This document shows positions 26,500-35,251 of a stretch of 64,000 bases of DNA, piece by piece (positions within the stretch are counted from its first letter, which is position 1; every line of letters begins with the position of its first letter). The stretch is from Prolixibacteraceae bacterium UBA6029. Its GTDB lineage: Bacteria; Bacteroidota; Bacteroidia; Bacteroidales; Prolixibacteraceae. Location: positions 32,856 through 96,855 of the forward strand of contig DIZL01000073.1 in NCBI GenBank assembly GCA_002429385.1, given 5' to 3'. Below the pieces are notes generated by a model, which saw only the letters and a program-made list of their open reading frames with translations, was not told the DNA's origin and searched no databases. The position numbers and the translations under genes were made by a program.

Positions 26500-27636
26500 T
26501 CAACCTTTAAAAATTGACGTTTTTAATTTACTAACCATTAACCCTGCAGCACGTTTCGATGCGCCAGGCTCGCCTAACTTAATCATCATATCCTTGTAAT
26601 CAGCAAGCATACGTTTTTCATTTTCTGGATCATCAAGAATCTTCTTCAGTTCCTGAACTACCTTTTTCAGGGAAAAGTCTGATTGAATGAGTTCCTTAAC
26701 TGCTTCCCGGCCTAAAATGATGTTTACAAGCGATACCCATTTAGTGATCAAAAAGAACTTCAGGTATTTAAACAACCAGTTTGGAGTCATCTGATAAACA
26801 ACGACCTGCGGAACATTTAAAATTGCAGTTTCGAGTGTAGCAGTACCCGATGAAACAATGGCAATCCGGCTATGAATGAGAATCTCGTAAGTTTTGTCCC
26901 AGATAACCGGCACCAGGCTCTCATTCATATACGGTTGATAAAATTCAATGCCCATATTTGGAGCGCCGGCAATCACACATTGGTATTCGGAAAATTGCGT
27001 TGCAGCCTTGAGCATGGTTGGTAACAAAACGCTGATCTCTCCTTTCCTGCTGCCAGGCAAAATCGCAAGTACAGGTTTTTTGGGAAGATTATTCTCCGCA
27101 AAGAAAAGTTCGTAATCAGGTGCTATCTTCTTTTCCAGAATAGCGTCAAGCAAAGGATTTCCTACATAATTGACCGGATAATCGAATTTCCTGTAAAACT
27201 CTGCTTCGAAGGGCAGGATAGTAAACATCTCATCGACATAGGCTTTTACTTTATGGACCCGTTCTTGTTTCCATGCCCATATTTTTGGAGAAATGTAATA
27301 ATAGGTGCGTATACCGTGCTCTTTGGCAAACCTGGCCATCCGTAGATTAAATCCCGGATAATCAATCAAAACCAAAACATCAGGTTTAAACTCCAGCATA
27401 TCTTTTTCGCAGAACCTGAAGTTTCTTTGAATAGTGCGTATATTCATGACCACTGGCATAAGTCCCATAAATGCCATGTCGCGGTAATGTTTTAGCACCG
27501 TCATCCCGGCCTTTTCCATCAAATCGCCCCCAAATCCCCGAAATTTAGCCTGAGGATCAATCAAACCAATCTCTTTGATCAGGTTGGCTGCATGTAAATC
27601 GCCAGATGCTTCACCGGCAATAACGTAGTATCTCAT
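26500..27636 (-). CDS. lpxB: Lipid-A-disaccharide synthase
   Basis: This 378-residue GT19 glycosyltransferase has the N-terminal GEASGDLHAANLIK and FRGFGGDLMEKAGM, central VLIDYPGFNLRMA and YYISPKIWAWKQERV, nucleotide-sugar-binding PGSRKGEI and SSGTATLETAI. It joins UDP-2,3-diacylglucosamine and lipid X to make the lipid A disaccharide. It follows surE and a small membrane protein on the same strand, a gene order I recall from other Bacteroidota. All family motifs are present. Confidence 0.97.
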   Translation of the reverse strand: MRYYVIAGEASGDLHAANLIKEIGLIDPQAKFRGFGGDLMEKAGMTVLKHYRDMAFMGLMPVVMNIRTIQRNFRFCEKDMLEFKPDVLVLIDYPGFNLRMARFAKEHGIRTYYYISPKIWAWKQERVHKVKAYVDEMFTILPFEAEFYRKFDYPVNYVGNPLLDAILEKKIAPDYELFFAENNLPKKPVLAILPGSRKGEISVLLPTMLKAATQFSEYQCVIAGAPNMGIEFYQPYMNESLVPVIWDKTYEILIHSRIAIVSSGTATLETAILNVPQVVVYQMTPNWLFKYLKFFLITKWVSLVNIILGREAVKELIQSDFSLKKVVQELKKILDDPENEKRMLADYKDMMIKLGEPGASKRAAGLMVSKLKTSIFKG

Positions 27637-27678
27637 TAGTTCAAAATTTCAAGTTCCTTGTTGCTGAATTCCTGGTAC

Positions 27679-27720
27679 CGGTTTCCCTTTTCCCTTTTCC
27701 TCTTTTCTTTTTCCTCTTTC
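27679..27720. repeat. Polypyrimidine tract (plus strand)
   Basis: A run made almost only of C and T (CCCTTTTCCCTTTTCCTC and similar) between lpxB and the next gene. A very similar tract lies at 32345-32390 after cysH. Both are purine-rich on the transcribed (minus) strand. Confidence 0.7.
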
Positions 27721-28021
27721 AAATCAATTTAGCAACCAGCACCAGGAACGCATACATAAAAGTTGCCATAATAACGCCACGGGCAGCCATATCATATTTT
27801 AAGCGGTAAAATAAGAAGAAAAGTCCCAGATTGGCATATACACATAGGCTCATTAATTTCAGAAGCATCTTCATTTGCCAGAGGTCCTTCAGGAAAACTA
27901 CAAAATCCAACTGACCATACTTCACCATGTAGGTGATCAGGAAAATAATCAGAGGCACAAGGATCCCGATTAACCAGCCAATCAGAATCCTGTCAAAGCG
28001 GTTTCGTGTGGTTACTACCAT
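27719..28021 (-). CDS. Small membrane protein between surE and lpxB
   Basis: This 100-residue protein has three likely membrane helices (IGWLIGILVPLIIFLITYMV, LMSLCVYANLGLFFLFYRL, GVIMATFMYAFLVLVAKLI) separated by short charged loops. Its start is one base from the surE stop, so it is co-translated. I recognise no characterised family. Its fixed position between surE and lpxB suggests an envelope role; this is inference. Confidence 0.8.
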   Translation of the reverse strand: MVVTTRNRFDRILIGWLIGILVPLIIFLITYMVKYGQLDFVVFLKDLWQMKMLLKLMSLCVYANLGLFFLFYRLKYDMAARGVIMATFMYAFLVLVAKLI

Positions 28022-28022
28022 A

Positions 28023-28784
28023 TTAAAACCTCCAGCTTTTCATACTCTCAAAAGTCTGGTAACAGGTCATGTCAACATTTACCGGAACCACTGATACAAA
28101 TCCGTTTTGTAAGGCAAAAATATCGGTCTCAGCAACATCTACCTCATGATTTTCAAAATATCCTGACAACCAAAAGTAGTCCTGTTTGTGAGGATCAGTT
28201 CGTTTATCGAACTCTTCCACCCATTTTCCTGTTGTTTGACGGCATACTTCAATACCTTTTATTTCTCCCTTCGGAATATTGACATTCAGGCAAACCAACG
28301 GAGGTAAACCCTTTTCGGCGACCTGCTGAAAAACACGGGCAACATATATTTTTGCTCTCGAAAAGTCAGCTTCCGGTTCATAATCATTCAGGGAAAAGCC
28401 AATCGATGGAATTCCATGGATACAGCCTTCCAAAGCTCCGCCCATAGTTCCTGAATACATGATACTGATTGATGAATTTGCACCATGATTGATTCCTGAA
28501 ACAACAAAATCCGGCATTCGATCCAGCAACTGGTTAAATGCAAGCTTAACACAATCAACAGGTGTTCCGGTACATTTATATACCTGAAAACCTTCTTCAT
28601 CAATAGTTTTTATTACCCTGATCGGATGATCGACTGTGATTGCATTCGACATGCCTGATCGGTGACTATCAGGCGCCACAATAGTAACATCACCGAAAAG
28701 GCGCATTACCTCGGTGAGTTCTTTTAATCCTTTTGCCGAAACACCATCATCGTTGGTTATTAAAATCAGGGGCCGTTCGCTCAT
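28023..28784 (-). CDS. surE: 5'/3'-nucleotidase SurE
   Basis: This 253-residue protein has the family signature LITNDDGVSAKGLKEL at the N-terminus (metal-binding Asp pair), GTPVDCVKLAFNQL, VSGINHGANS and YSGTMGGALEG. SurE is a divalent-metal phosphatase acting on nucleoside monophosphates and short polyphosphate, linked to stationary-phase survival. It is the first gene of the surE-small membrane protein-lpxB operon. Length is normal. Confidence 0.96.
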   Translation of the reverse strand: MSERPLILITNDDGVSAKGLKELTEVMRLFGDVTIVAPDSHRSGMSNAITVDHPIRVIKTIDEEGFQVYKCTGTPVDCVKLAFNQLLDRMPDFVVSGINHGANSSISIMYSGTMGGALEGCIHGIPSIGFSLNDYEPEADFSRAKIYVARVFQQVAEKGLPPLVCLNVNIPKGEIKGIEVCRQTTGKWVEEFDKRTDPHKQDYFWLSGYFENHEVDVAETDIFALQNGFVSVVPVNVDMTCYQTFESMKSWRF

Positions 28785-28965
28785 AACTTAATTTTTGAAT
28801 GCACACAAAGATAAATGAATGTACCTGACAAAATCCTTTCTTAAGAATATTTAAACTGAAAATTTACGAATCTTTCCGAAGAAAATTATCGTAAAGCCAA
28901 AACAGACCGATTGAACCATGTTTCATCAGTAATTGTTTTCATTCACATATCAAAAAACACAGACT

Positions 28966-29349
28966 ATGGAAAAGATGGCAAATGCAATCAACTGGGTTGA
29001 AATTCCCGTGATAAACTTTGAAGAGGCAAAGGAATTTTATTCCCGCATTTATGATTATGAAATGGCCGAAAGTATGATGGGTTCAAATCGAATAGGCTAT
29101 TTACCTATGGATCCGGATTCACAGGGAGTTGGAGGGGCCATTATACAGGGGAATGACTATGTGCCCTCATCCCTTGGTGCTAAAGTTTACCTCAACGGTG
29201 GCAAAGATCTACTCACCGTTTTAAACCGTGTAGTTGCTGCCGGAGGTGTTATTATTCATCCGAAAACCAGGATAAGCGACGATATCGGTTATTTTGCAGT
29301 ATTTGAAGATACCGAAGGAAACCACATCTCGATTCATTCGCATGAATAA
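28966..29349 (+). CDS. VOC-family (glyoxalase/bleomycin resistance-like) protein
   Basis: This protein (127 residues from the ATG at 28966) has the vicinal oxygen chelate fold: NWVEIPVINFEEAKEFYSRIYDYEM at the N-terminus and ISDDIGYFAVFEDTEGNHISIHSHE at the C-terminus. An upstream in-frame ATG at 28933 would add 11 residues with no family counterpart, so the later start is chosen. Family members are small metalloenzymes or binding proteins. The substrate is unknown. It stands alone between divergent and convergent neighbours. Confidence 0.88.
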   Translation: MEKMANAINWVEIPVINFEEAKEFYSRIYDYEMAESMMGSNRIGYLPMDPDSQGVGGAIIQGNDYVPSSLGAKVYLNGGKDLLTVLNRVVAAGGVIIHPKTRISDDIGYFAVFEDTEGNHISIHSHE

Positions 29350-29353
29350 TTAA

Positions 29354-30175
29354 TCAATTTTTCAATACCACCCTGATTTCATCGCCATCTTTCCACATGC
29401 GTGAAACCGGACAATATTCGCCCGGATGTGGCACATATTTGACATTTCCATGTGTAACAGTTGGGTTTACAGCCCAGGAGGGTATCCGTATAAATACATT
29501 CAGGTATCGCGTATCATTAGTCTCACATTTCAGAATGATTTCATTACTAGCCGGAAAGCTGGTTTCCTGAATTAGTTTGATTGTTCCACCTGTGGTATGA
29601 TGATGAATAAGGCTTGATGAGCCGAATAAATTGATAAAGATCTGATCATCAATATGAGTATAAATGATTGATTTTAAAAGGTCGTAAGACAGTACAGGGA
29701 CTTTTGCATCATAGAGTATTTTCTCCAAAACATCACCAAACCGAACTTCTCCCGACAGTTTAAGCAAACGAACATTCAGTTCAACCCATTTTCGGGCCAA
29801 TACAGTTGACTCAAATGCTGTCAGCGAATCTGAGATCATGGGTATCCCATTCATTCCAATATGACTAATTCTGAAATCTTCCCACTTTGACGAAAGAGCT
29901 TTCCAGGTACCTTGAGTTTTCATTTTACTGACATTCTCTGTTGTCTGAATCATTTCTTCCAATTTTCCCCAAACGGGATTCAGTTCATTTAGCTTATTAC
30001 CTGGCTCTGATAATAGGGAATCTGTTGTTAAATGTTTGGTAACATCGCCACCAAGGCTAATCTGTTTATCAGGGAAAGAACCTGAATCAATTACATTTAA
30101 TTGATTTCTATCCTGATTGCATGCAACGAAAAACAGTGAAATTGAGGCAAAAGCCAGTAATTGTTTATACTTCAT
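29354..30175 (-). CDS. Lipoprotein with a GH127-like C-terminal beta-sandwich
   Basis: This 273-residue protein has a lipobox (LFFVAC, Cys19). The C-terminal half (YTHIDDQIFINLFGSSSLI, then GTIKLIQETSFPASNEIIL, FIRIPSWAV, and EYCPVSRMWKDGDEIRVVL) resembles the beta-sandwich domain that follows the catalytic barrel in GH127/DUF1680 beta-L-arabinofuranosidases. The (alpha/alpha)6 catalytic domain is absent; the N-terminal half is unrecognised and has no enzyme motif. It may be a surface carbohydrate-binding lipoprotein or a relic assembled from such a gene. Its stop lies 4 bases from the convergent VOC gene stop. Confidence 0.65.
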   Translation of the reverse strand: MKYKQLLAFASISLFFVACNQDRNQLNVIDSGSFPDKQISLGGDVTKHLTTDSLLSEPGNKLNELNPVWGKLEEMIQTTENVSKMKTQGTWKALSSKWEDFRISHIGMNGIPMISDSLTAFESTVLARKWVELNVRLLKLSGEVRFGDVLEKILYDAKVPVLSYDLLKSIIYTHIDDQIFINLFGSSSLIHHHTTGGTIKLIQETSFPASNEIILKCETNDTRYLNVFIRIPSWAVNPTVTHGNVKYVPHPGEYCPVSRMWKDGDEIRVVLKN

Positions 30176-30225
30176 TCCAATCTTTTTCCTTCTGAAACAT
30201 TTTTATCATCAATCGGTTCAAATAT

Positions 30226-30399
30226 ATTAACCTATACTGCTTCTGGTTATTCGAAATACCGCTTGCCTACCTGCTCGCTATTGTATTTGATATGAAAATT
30301 TACGGTATCTCAATAGCTATAGTCATTGCCGAATCGGCTCTGAGTCTGTCTGCCTGGTATTTCTTCAGGAATGGAAAATGGAAGATGGTGAAAGTTTAA
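30226..30399 (+). pseudogene. C-terminal fragment of a MATE-family efflux transporter
   Basis: A plus-strand frame with no start codon of its own reads INLYCFWLFEIPLAYLLA and continues through two hydrophobic helices to WYFFRNGKWKMVKV and a stop at 30399. This is the typical last part of Bacteroidota MATE transporters (FWLFEIPLAYLLA, then FRxGxWK). The rest of the gene is missing, so it is a truncated relic. Its end overlaps the stop of the MFS gene on the other strand by four bases. Confidence 0.75.
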
Positions 30400-31655
30400 A
30401 CTGACCAGTCTTTAAGTGATAATCTCCGAAGTTTGGATGCAGTACCCGTGGCTACGCCAACCACGATAAGGGTCATTACACCACCAAAAATAACCGATGG
30501 GACCAATCCCATCAGGCTGGCTGTTGTACCCGATTCAAAGGCGCCAAGTTCGTTTGACGATCCAACGAATATACTATTCACCGACGATACGCGTCCTTTC
30601 ATTTCGTTTGAAGTGAATAACTGAAGAATACTGCTTCTGACAACCACACTCACAAAGTCAAAGGAACCACTCAACAGCAGACAGGCTGCCGAAAGATAGA
30701 AGCTCCTGGATACTGCAAATACAATCATACAAACTCCAAACCCGGCGACACTATAGAGCATTTGTTTTCCTGAGTTTTTGACCGGAGGATAAAAAGTCAG
30801 GATCACCGACATGAAAATAGCACCGATAGCCGGACAGGCCCTCAGAATCCCCAGTCCTTCGGGTCCAACTTTCAATATATCAGAAGCGAAAACCGGCAAC
30901 ATGGCAACAGCTCCACCGAATAAAACAGCAAACATGTCAAGAGAAAAGGCCCCCAGCAATACCTGGTTTTTAAACACATAACGAATGCCTTCACCGATGC
31001 TTGCGAAGATCCTTTCATCACGATTAGGAGCATGAACAACTTTGCCGGGACTCTTAATAAAGAATACCATCAGAACAGAAATCAGGAAAAACAGGAATAC
31101 AAGCGAATAGGCCGGAACGACTCCAAAGAATCCATACACTAATCCACCAAGTGCTGGTCCGGTAACGGCAGCTATTTGCCAGATGGTGCTGCCCCAGGTT
31201 GAAGCTCCGGTAAGCAATTCACGCGGAACAAGCTGTCCCAGCAAGGCATTATGAGCTGGCATCAAAATTCCCCGTACAAGTCCAACCAGAAATATCGTAA
31301 CAAAAATAGGCGTTGTTCCTGATAAGAAGTGCATATTCTCAGGATGGGTACTGGAGGCTAATAATATGCCCGAACCCAGTAACAGCAGAAAACTGGTGCG
31401 AAAGATAATTCTCTTTCGGTCCCAGATATCCACAAAGTGTCCGGCAAACAAAGCAATACCGACTTGCGGAATAACTTCGGTCAGACCAATCATGCCCAGT
31501 GAAAGCGGGTCTTTGGTAATATCATACAGTTGCCAGCCAACAATAACTGCCTGCATTAATATGGCAGCTGTCATTAGAAAGCGGTAAGCCATAAATAATC
31601 GGAAATTGCGTATATGCATTACCGCAAAAGCTTCATTCGAAAAATATCTTTTCAT
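30396..31655 (-). CDS. MFS transporter (enterobactin exporter/MFS_3-like)
   Basis: This 419-residue protein has about 12 hydrophobic helices and the motif A loop GHFVDIWDRKRI between helices 2 and 3. The FRLFMAYRFLMTAAILMQAVIVGWQLYDIT start is typical of the MFS_3 subfamily, which includes the enterobactin exporter EntS and drug efflux proteins. No operon partner or regulator is adjacent. The substrate cannot be predicted. Confidence 0.9.
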   Translation of the reverse strand: MKRYFSNEAFAVMHIRNFRLFMAYRFLMTAAILMQAVIVGWQLYDITKDPLSLGMIGLTEVIPQVGIALFAGHFVDIWDRKRIIFRTSFLLLLGSGILLASSTHPENMHFLSGTTPIFVTIFLVGLVRGILMPAHNALLGQLVPRELLTGASTWGSTIWQIAAVTGPALGGLVYGFFGVVPAYSLVFLFFLISVLMVFFIKSPGKVVHAPNRDERIFASIGEGIRYVFKNQVLLGAFSLDMFAVLFGGAVAMLPVFASDILKVGPEGLGILRACPAIGAIFMSVILTFYPPVKNSGKQMLYSVAGFGVCMIVFAVSRSFYLSAACLLLSGSFDFVSVVVRSSILQLFTSNEMKGRVSSVNSIFVGSSNELGAFESGTTASLMGLVPSVIFGGVMTLIVVGVATGTASKLRRLSLKDWSV

Positions 31656-31812
31656 TCAGTGTTCTATTTGATCGGGCAACATAGGCGACAAATATAGCAT
31701 TCTATAGGCCTGCATGATTAATCTTTCAAAAACGTCAATACAGAATTAGCCAAAAATTAAAATGATTGAGCTAAATGATGTATCTTTAGTTCAGAATTCT
31801 AAACTACAACTC

Positions 31813-32187
31813 ATGAGCACACTTGGAAATTTAATCTGGTTAATCTTTGGAGGTTTCTTGGTATTCCTTGAGTATATGATTGCCGGGTTTTTATTGTGCC
31901 TGACCATTATAGGCATACCTTTCGGCATTCAGGCGTTTAAGCTTGCTATGCTGGCATTATGGCCATTTGGCAAGACCATTATACTCAAGCCATATGCACC
32001 GGGCTGTCTCTCAACCATCATGAACCTGATTTGGCTACTCATTGGAGGAATCTGGATCGCACTCACACACCTGATTTTCGGAGTGCTTCTTGCCATCACA
32101 ATCGTCGGAATTCCCTGGGCACAACAGCATTTCAAACTCGTATCGCTTGCTCTGACTCCATTTGGAAGAGAGATTGTGGATAAATAA
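31813..32187 (+). CDS. YccF-family inner-membrane protein
   Basis: This protein (124 residues from the ATG at 31813) is made of two copies of the YccF domain: NLIWLIFGGFLVF...IIGIPFGIQAFKLAMLALWPFG and NLIWLLIGGIWIA...IVGIPWAQQHFKLVSLALTPFG. Each copy contributes two membrane segments. The longer frame back to 31762 adds a segment with no family match. The function of the family is unknown. It is a single gene. Confidence 0.92.
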   Translation: MSTLGNLIWLIFGGFLVFLEYMIAGFLLCLTIIGIPFGIQAFKLAMLALWPFGKTIILKPYAPGCLSTIMNLIWLLIGGIWIALTHLIFGVLLAITIVGIPWAQQHFKLVSLALTPFGREIVDK

Positions 32188-32384
32188 AGTTTGTATAGAA
32201 TTGTTCTAATAGTTATGATTGTTAGTTCTTGTTCTCAACAAGTTCTTTTGAATCTATTTCGTCCATTCAGGGCTTAAACACAATAAATGACCCCTAATGA
32301 CGTGAAACGAATGACCATCAATAGCACAATCACTACCCTGCGCCATTTCCTCTTTCCCTTTTCCTTTTTCCTTTTTCCTAATTC

Positions 32385-33095
32385 TTATTCCTGATGCGTA
32401 TGCAACCCGCATTCTTTCTTCGAATTGTCTTCCCACCACCAGCGGCCGGCCCTGAAATCTTCACCCGGTTGTATCGCACGTGTACAGGGGGCACAACCAA
32501 TACTTACAAAACCTCGGTCGTGCAGAACATTATAAGGTACGTTGTTTTCCTTCACATAGTTCCGGCAATCTTCAAGTGACCAATGCAACAACGGATTGAA
32601 TTTAATCAATTGAAACCCTGCATCCCAAACAAAGAAATCAAGGTCATGGCGGTTATCCGACTGTGAGGCACGCAAACCGGTAATCCAGCATTCCATTCCC
32701 TGAAGTGCACGCCCAAGTGGCTCAACCTTACGGATACCGCAACATTCCTTTCTGTTTTCAACCGACAGATAGAAACTCAACGGACCTTTTGCAGAGACCA
32801 TTTTTTCAACTGCCTCATTCTTCGGAAAATAAACTTCAATGGATTTTCCGTACTTTTCTGTGGTACGGTTCATCACCTTATAGGTTTCCTCAAACAATCG
32901 CCCAGTGTCTAATGTAACCACCTTAATATCCAGATTATTACTGAAAATCATATCCGTGATCACCTGATCCTCAATTCCCAGGCTGGTTGTAAATACCGCT
33001 TTCCCTTTAAATTGCGAAGCTATTTTCTCAAGCATTCCAACCAAATTGGCTGCATCTGCCTGTCTGTTCAAGTCCGAAACTATATTCTGATCCAT
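32385..33095 (-). CDS. cysH: Adenylyl-sulfate/phosphoadenylyl-sulfate reductase
   Basis: This 236-residue protein has the PAPS reductase fold: FTTSLGIEDQVI (PP-loop-like), VVTLDTGRLFEET, ITGLRASQS and the C-terminal KKECGLH with the catalytic cysteine. The paired cysteines KECCGIRK and CAPC indicate a [4Fe-4S] cluster, the mark of the APS-reducing type rather than the cluster-free PAPS type. It reduces activated sulfate to sulfite in cysteine synthesis. The other sulfate assimilation genes are not adjacent. A polypyrimidine tract lies at its 3' end (32345-32390). Confidence 0.93.
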   Translation of the reverse strand: MDQNIVSDLNRQADAANLVGMLEKIASQFKGKAVFTTSLGIEDQVITDMIFSNNLDIKVVTLDTGRLFEETYKVMNRTTEKYGKSIEVYFPKNEAVEKMVSAKGPLSFYLSVENRKECCGIRKVEPLGRALQGMECWITGLRASQSDNRHDLDFFVWDAGFQLIKFNPLLHWSLEDCRNYVKENNVPYNVLHDRGFVSIGCAPCTRAIQPGEDFRAGRWWWEDNSKKECGLHTHQE

Positions 33096-33187
33096 CCTGG
33101 TAATTTGTTTATTAAACCCAATCCCTTTATCTTTCCGGCAAATATCACAAGAAAACTCAAACGATCATCGAAAAGACATCCGAAATA

Positions 33188-34561
33188 TTGCCTGAAGACT
33201 TTCTGAAACGTATCAGGAAACAGTTCCCTGCTGATTTTGATCAATTTATACAATCAATTGATCAGGCTGCCGCTATCAGTTTACGCACCAACCCCCGGAA
33301 ATTCAATATCCCGAATACGAAGGAACGAATTCCCTGGTGCGAAACCGGTATTTTCCTGAATGAACGTCCGTCATATACACTGGATCCCCTTTTACATTCC
33401 GGAGCCTATTACGTACAGGAAGCAAGCTCGATGTTTGTGGAACAGGCTTTCCGTCAAATGGAACACAGCAATAACAGGATTGTTCTGGATTTATGTGCCG
33501 CTCCCGGCGGGAAATCAACGCATCTGCTAAGTCTATTGGATCACAGCGATCTCCTTGTTGCCAATGAAGTGATCCGTTCGCGGGTGTCGGTATTGGACGA
33601 GAACATCCGCAAATGGGGCCATCAGAATGTGGTGGTTTGCAGCAATGATCCTGCTGATTTTTCCAATCTGGATGGCTTATTCGATCTGATCATGGTCGAT
33701 GCACCCTGCTCCGGAGAAGGCCTTTTCAGGCGCGATGCCATAGCCATCAATCATTGGTCTGTAGATAATACCAATTTATGCTCCACCCGTCAGCGCCGCA
33801 TCCTGTCCGATATCTGGCCTTCATTGAAAACCGGGGGTTACCTGATCTACAGCACCTGTACCTTTAATCCGGCTGAAAATGAGGAAAACCTCAAGTGGCT
33901 GGCCGAAAACAATGAAGTAGAAAGCATACGTATTCCGCTTCAGGAAAGCTGGGGTGCCGAAGAAACAGAATCCGCCGGACTGTTTGGATACCGGTTTCTA
34001 CCTCATCGTGTAAAGGGAGAAGGCTTTTTCCTGACCCTGATCCGAAAGAAAGAGGACAGCGACGCCTTTTCGATTCCGAAGAAAATCAAATCAAGGTTTG
34101 AGAAGATGCCCAAACAATATGCCGAAATCCGTAACTGGCTCACTACGGATGATTCAGAGTTTTTTATTAAGAATGAATTCCTTATTGCCTTTCCCGAAAG
34201 CAAGATACCCGTACTAAATGCCCTGGCCGAACAACTGCGTATAATCAGCTTCGGCTTACCCGTAGCACAATTCAAGAATAATGATCTCCTTCCTGAACAT
34301 ACCTATGCACTTTCAGTCGACCGTAATCCTTCCAGATTTGAGACCCTTGAACTGAACTTGCGCGATGCATTGTTATTTCAGAAGAAAGAAGAAATCCGAG
34401 TGAATTCCACGGTAAAAGGCTGGATGCTGGTCCAGTATCAGGGTGTACCTCTTGGGTTTATCAAGAACCTCGGAAACCGCGCCAACAACTATTTTCCAAA
34501 AGAATGGCGTATTCGGATGGCCCTGCCGGAATTGCCTGTACCGTGGTATACTGAAGTATAA
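33188..34561 (+). CDS. RsmB/RsmF-type RNA m5C methyltransferase
   Basis: This 457-residue protein begins with TTG at 33188; no in-frame ATG fits the family start better. It has the SAM motif DLCAAPGGKSTHLL, VDAPCSGEGLFRRD with the first catalytic cysteine, and STCTFNPAENEENL with the second (TC). C-terminal YsxB/RsmF-like and PUA-like regions follow, ending in LGFIKNLGNRANNYFPKEWRIR. The family makes 5-methylcytosine in 16S rRNA (RsmF at C1407 in E. coli) or tRNA. It is divergent from cysH, with 92 bases between them. Confidence 0.92.
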   Translation: MPEDFLKRIRKQFPADFDQFIQSIDQAAAISLRTNPRKFNIPNTKERIPWCETGIFLNERPSYTLDPLLHSGAYYVQEASSMFVEQAFRQMEHSNNRIVLDLCAAPGGKSTHLLSLLDHSDLLVANEVIRSRVSVLDENIRKWGHQNVVVCSNDPADFSNLDGLFDLIMVDAPCSGEGLFRRDAIAINHWSVDNTNLCSTRQRRILSDIWPSLKTGGYLIYSTCTFNPAENEENLKWLAENNEVESIRIPLQESWGAEETESAGLFGYRFLPHRVKGEGFFLTLIRKKEDSDAFSIPKKIKSRFEKMPKQYAEIRNWLTTDDSEFFIKNEFLIAFPESKIPVLNALAEQLRIISFGLPVAQFKNNDLLPEHTYALSVDRNPSRFETLELNLRDALLFQKKEEIRVNSTVKGWMLVQYQGVPLGFIKNLGNRANNYFPKEWRIRMALPELPVPWYTEV

Positions 34562-35251
34562 TTTTCAGCTTACTGCTTCCTGTTTCAGTTTATCTTAAAG
34601 TCAAGATATTTTTTTGATGAGTTGGGAAACTACTCCCATTCAGGCAGTGTATTATTTACAAAAAATTTTGTACCTTTAATCTTCGAAAGAGCTCATACCA
34701 AAGGCTGAAAAATTGATTCAGAAATGGACCCTTTGGCTCAGAACATCAATTCTCAATACAATCAGAAGTTTTTCAGGAAAGCAATGAACCGGCTTTCGAC
34801 CTACACGGAATGTATCCGGGAAGGGATTGCGTCGCATCTGCTTCGGATAAATTGAACTATGATTGACTTGCAACTATACTAAGATCTGTATTTTAGTACA
34901 GTTGTAGATCAGTCATAGTACAGTTATATACAAGGAATACCCTCTCGTTCCCCACCAGATCCCCTCCCAAACCTGACCCGGATTGAAGTGGCTTTCCTGC
35001 AGTCATTTACTTTAATGGATAGACTTTTCGCCACAAGACATTTTGAAAGGGTATACAAATGTGTGGCCCTTCGGATTAAATTGAAGACACTTAATAAATT
35101 ATTATCCTTTATCTTAAGCGATTTACATGTAAAAATAGTAGGTAAAGTTTGAGTATTATATACAACTATTTTCTTTCTTTACAGCACTAATCAACTAAAA
35201 GCACGCGTACGGAAATCTGCTTCCGACAAACTAAGTTCTCAAGCCTAAACC
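34562..35251. other. 690-base spacer before the GH2-like gene
   Basis: No supported gene. A 43-codon frame (34724-34855, MDPLAQNINSQYNQKFF...) and an open stretch without a start at about 34944-35151 have protein-like composition but match nothing I know; they may be relics. Words of the type TAGTACAGTT recur near 34895-34925. The promoter of the following gene should lie in the last 100 bases. Confidence 0.5.

Noticed and set aside
32254..32439. 61-codon minus-strand frame overlapping cysH
   Set aside because: It covers the polypyrimidine tract (giving a Lys/Glu-rich run) and overlaps the 3' end of cysH in another frame; it is low-complexity.
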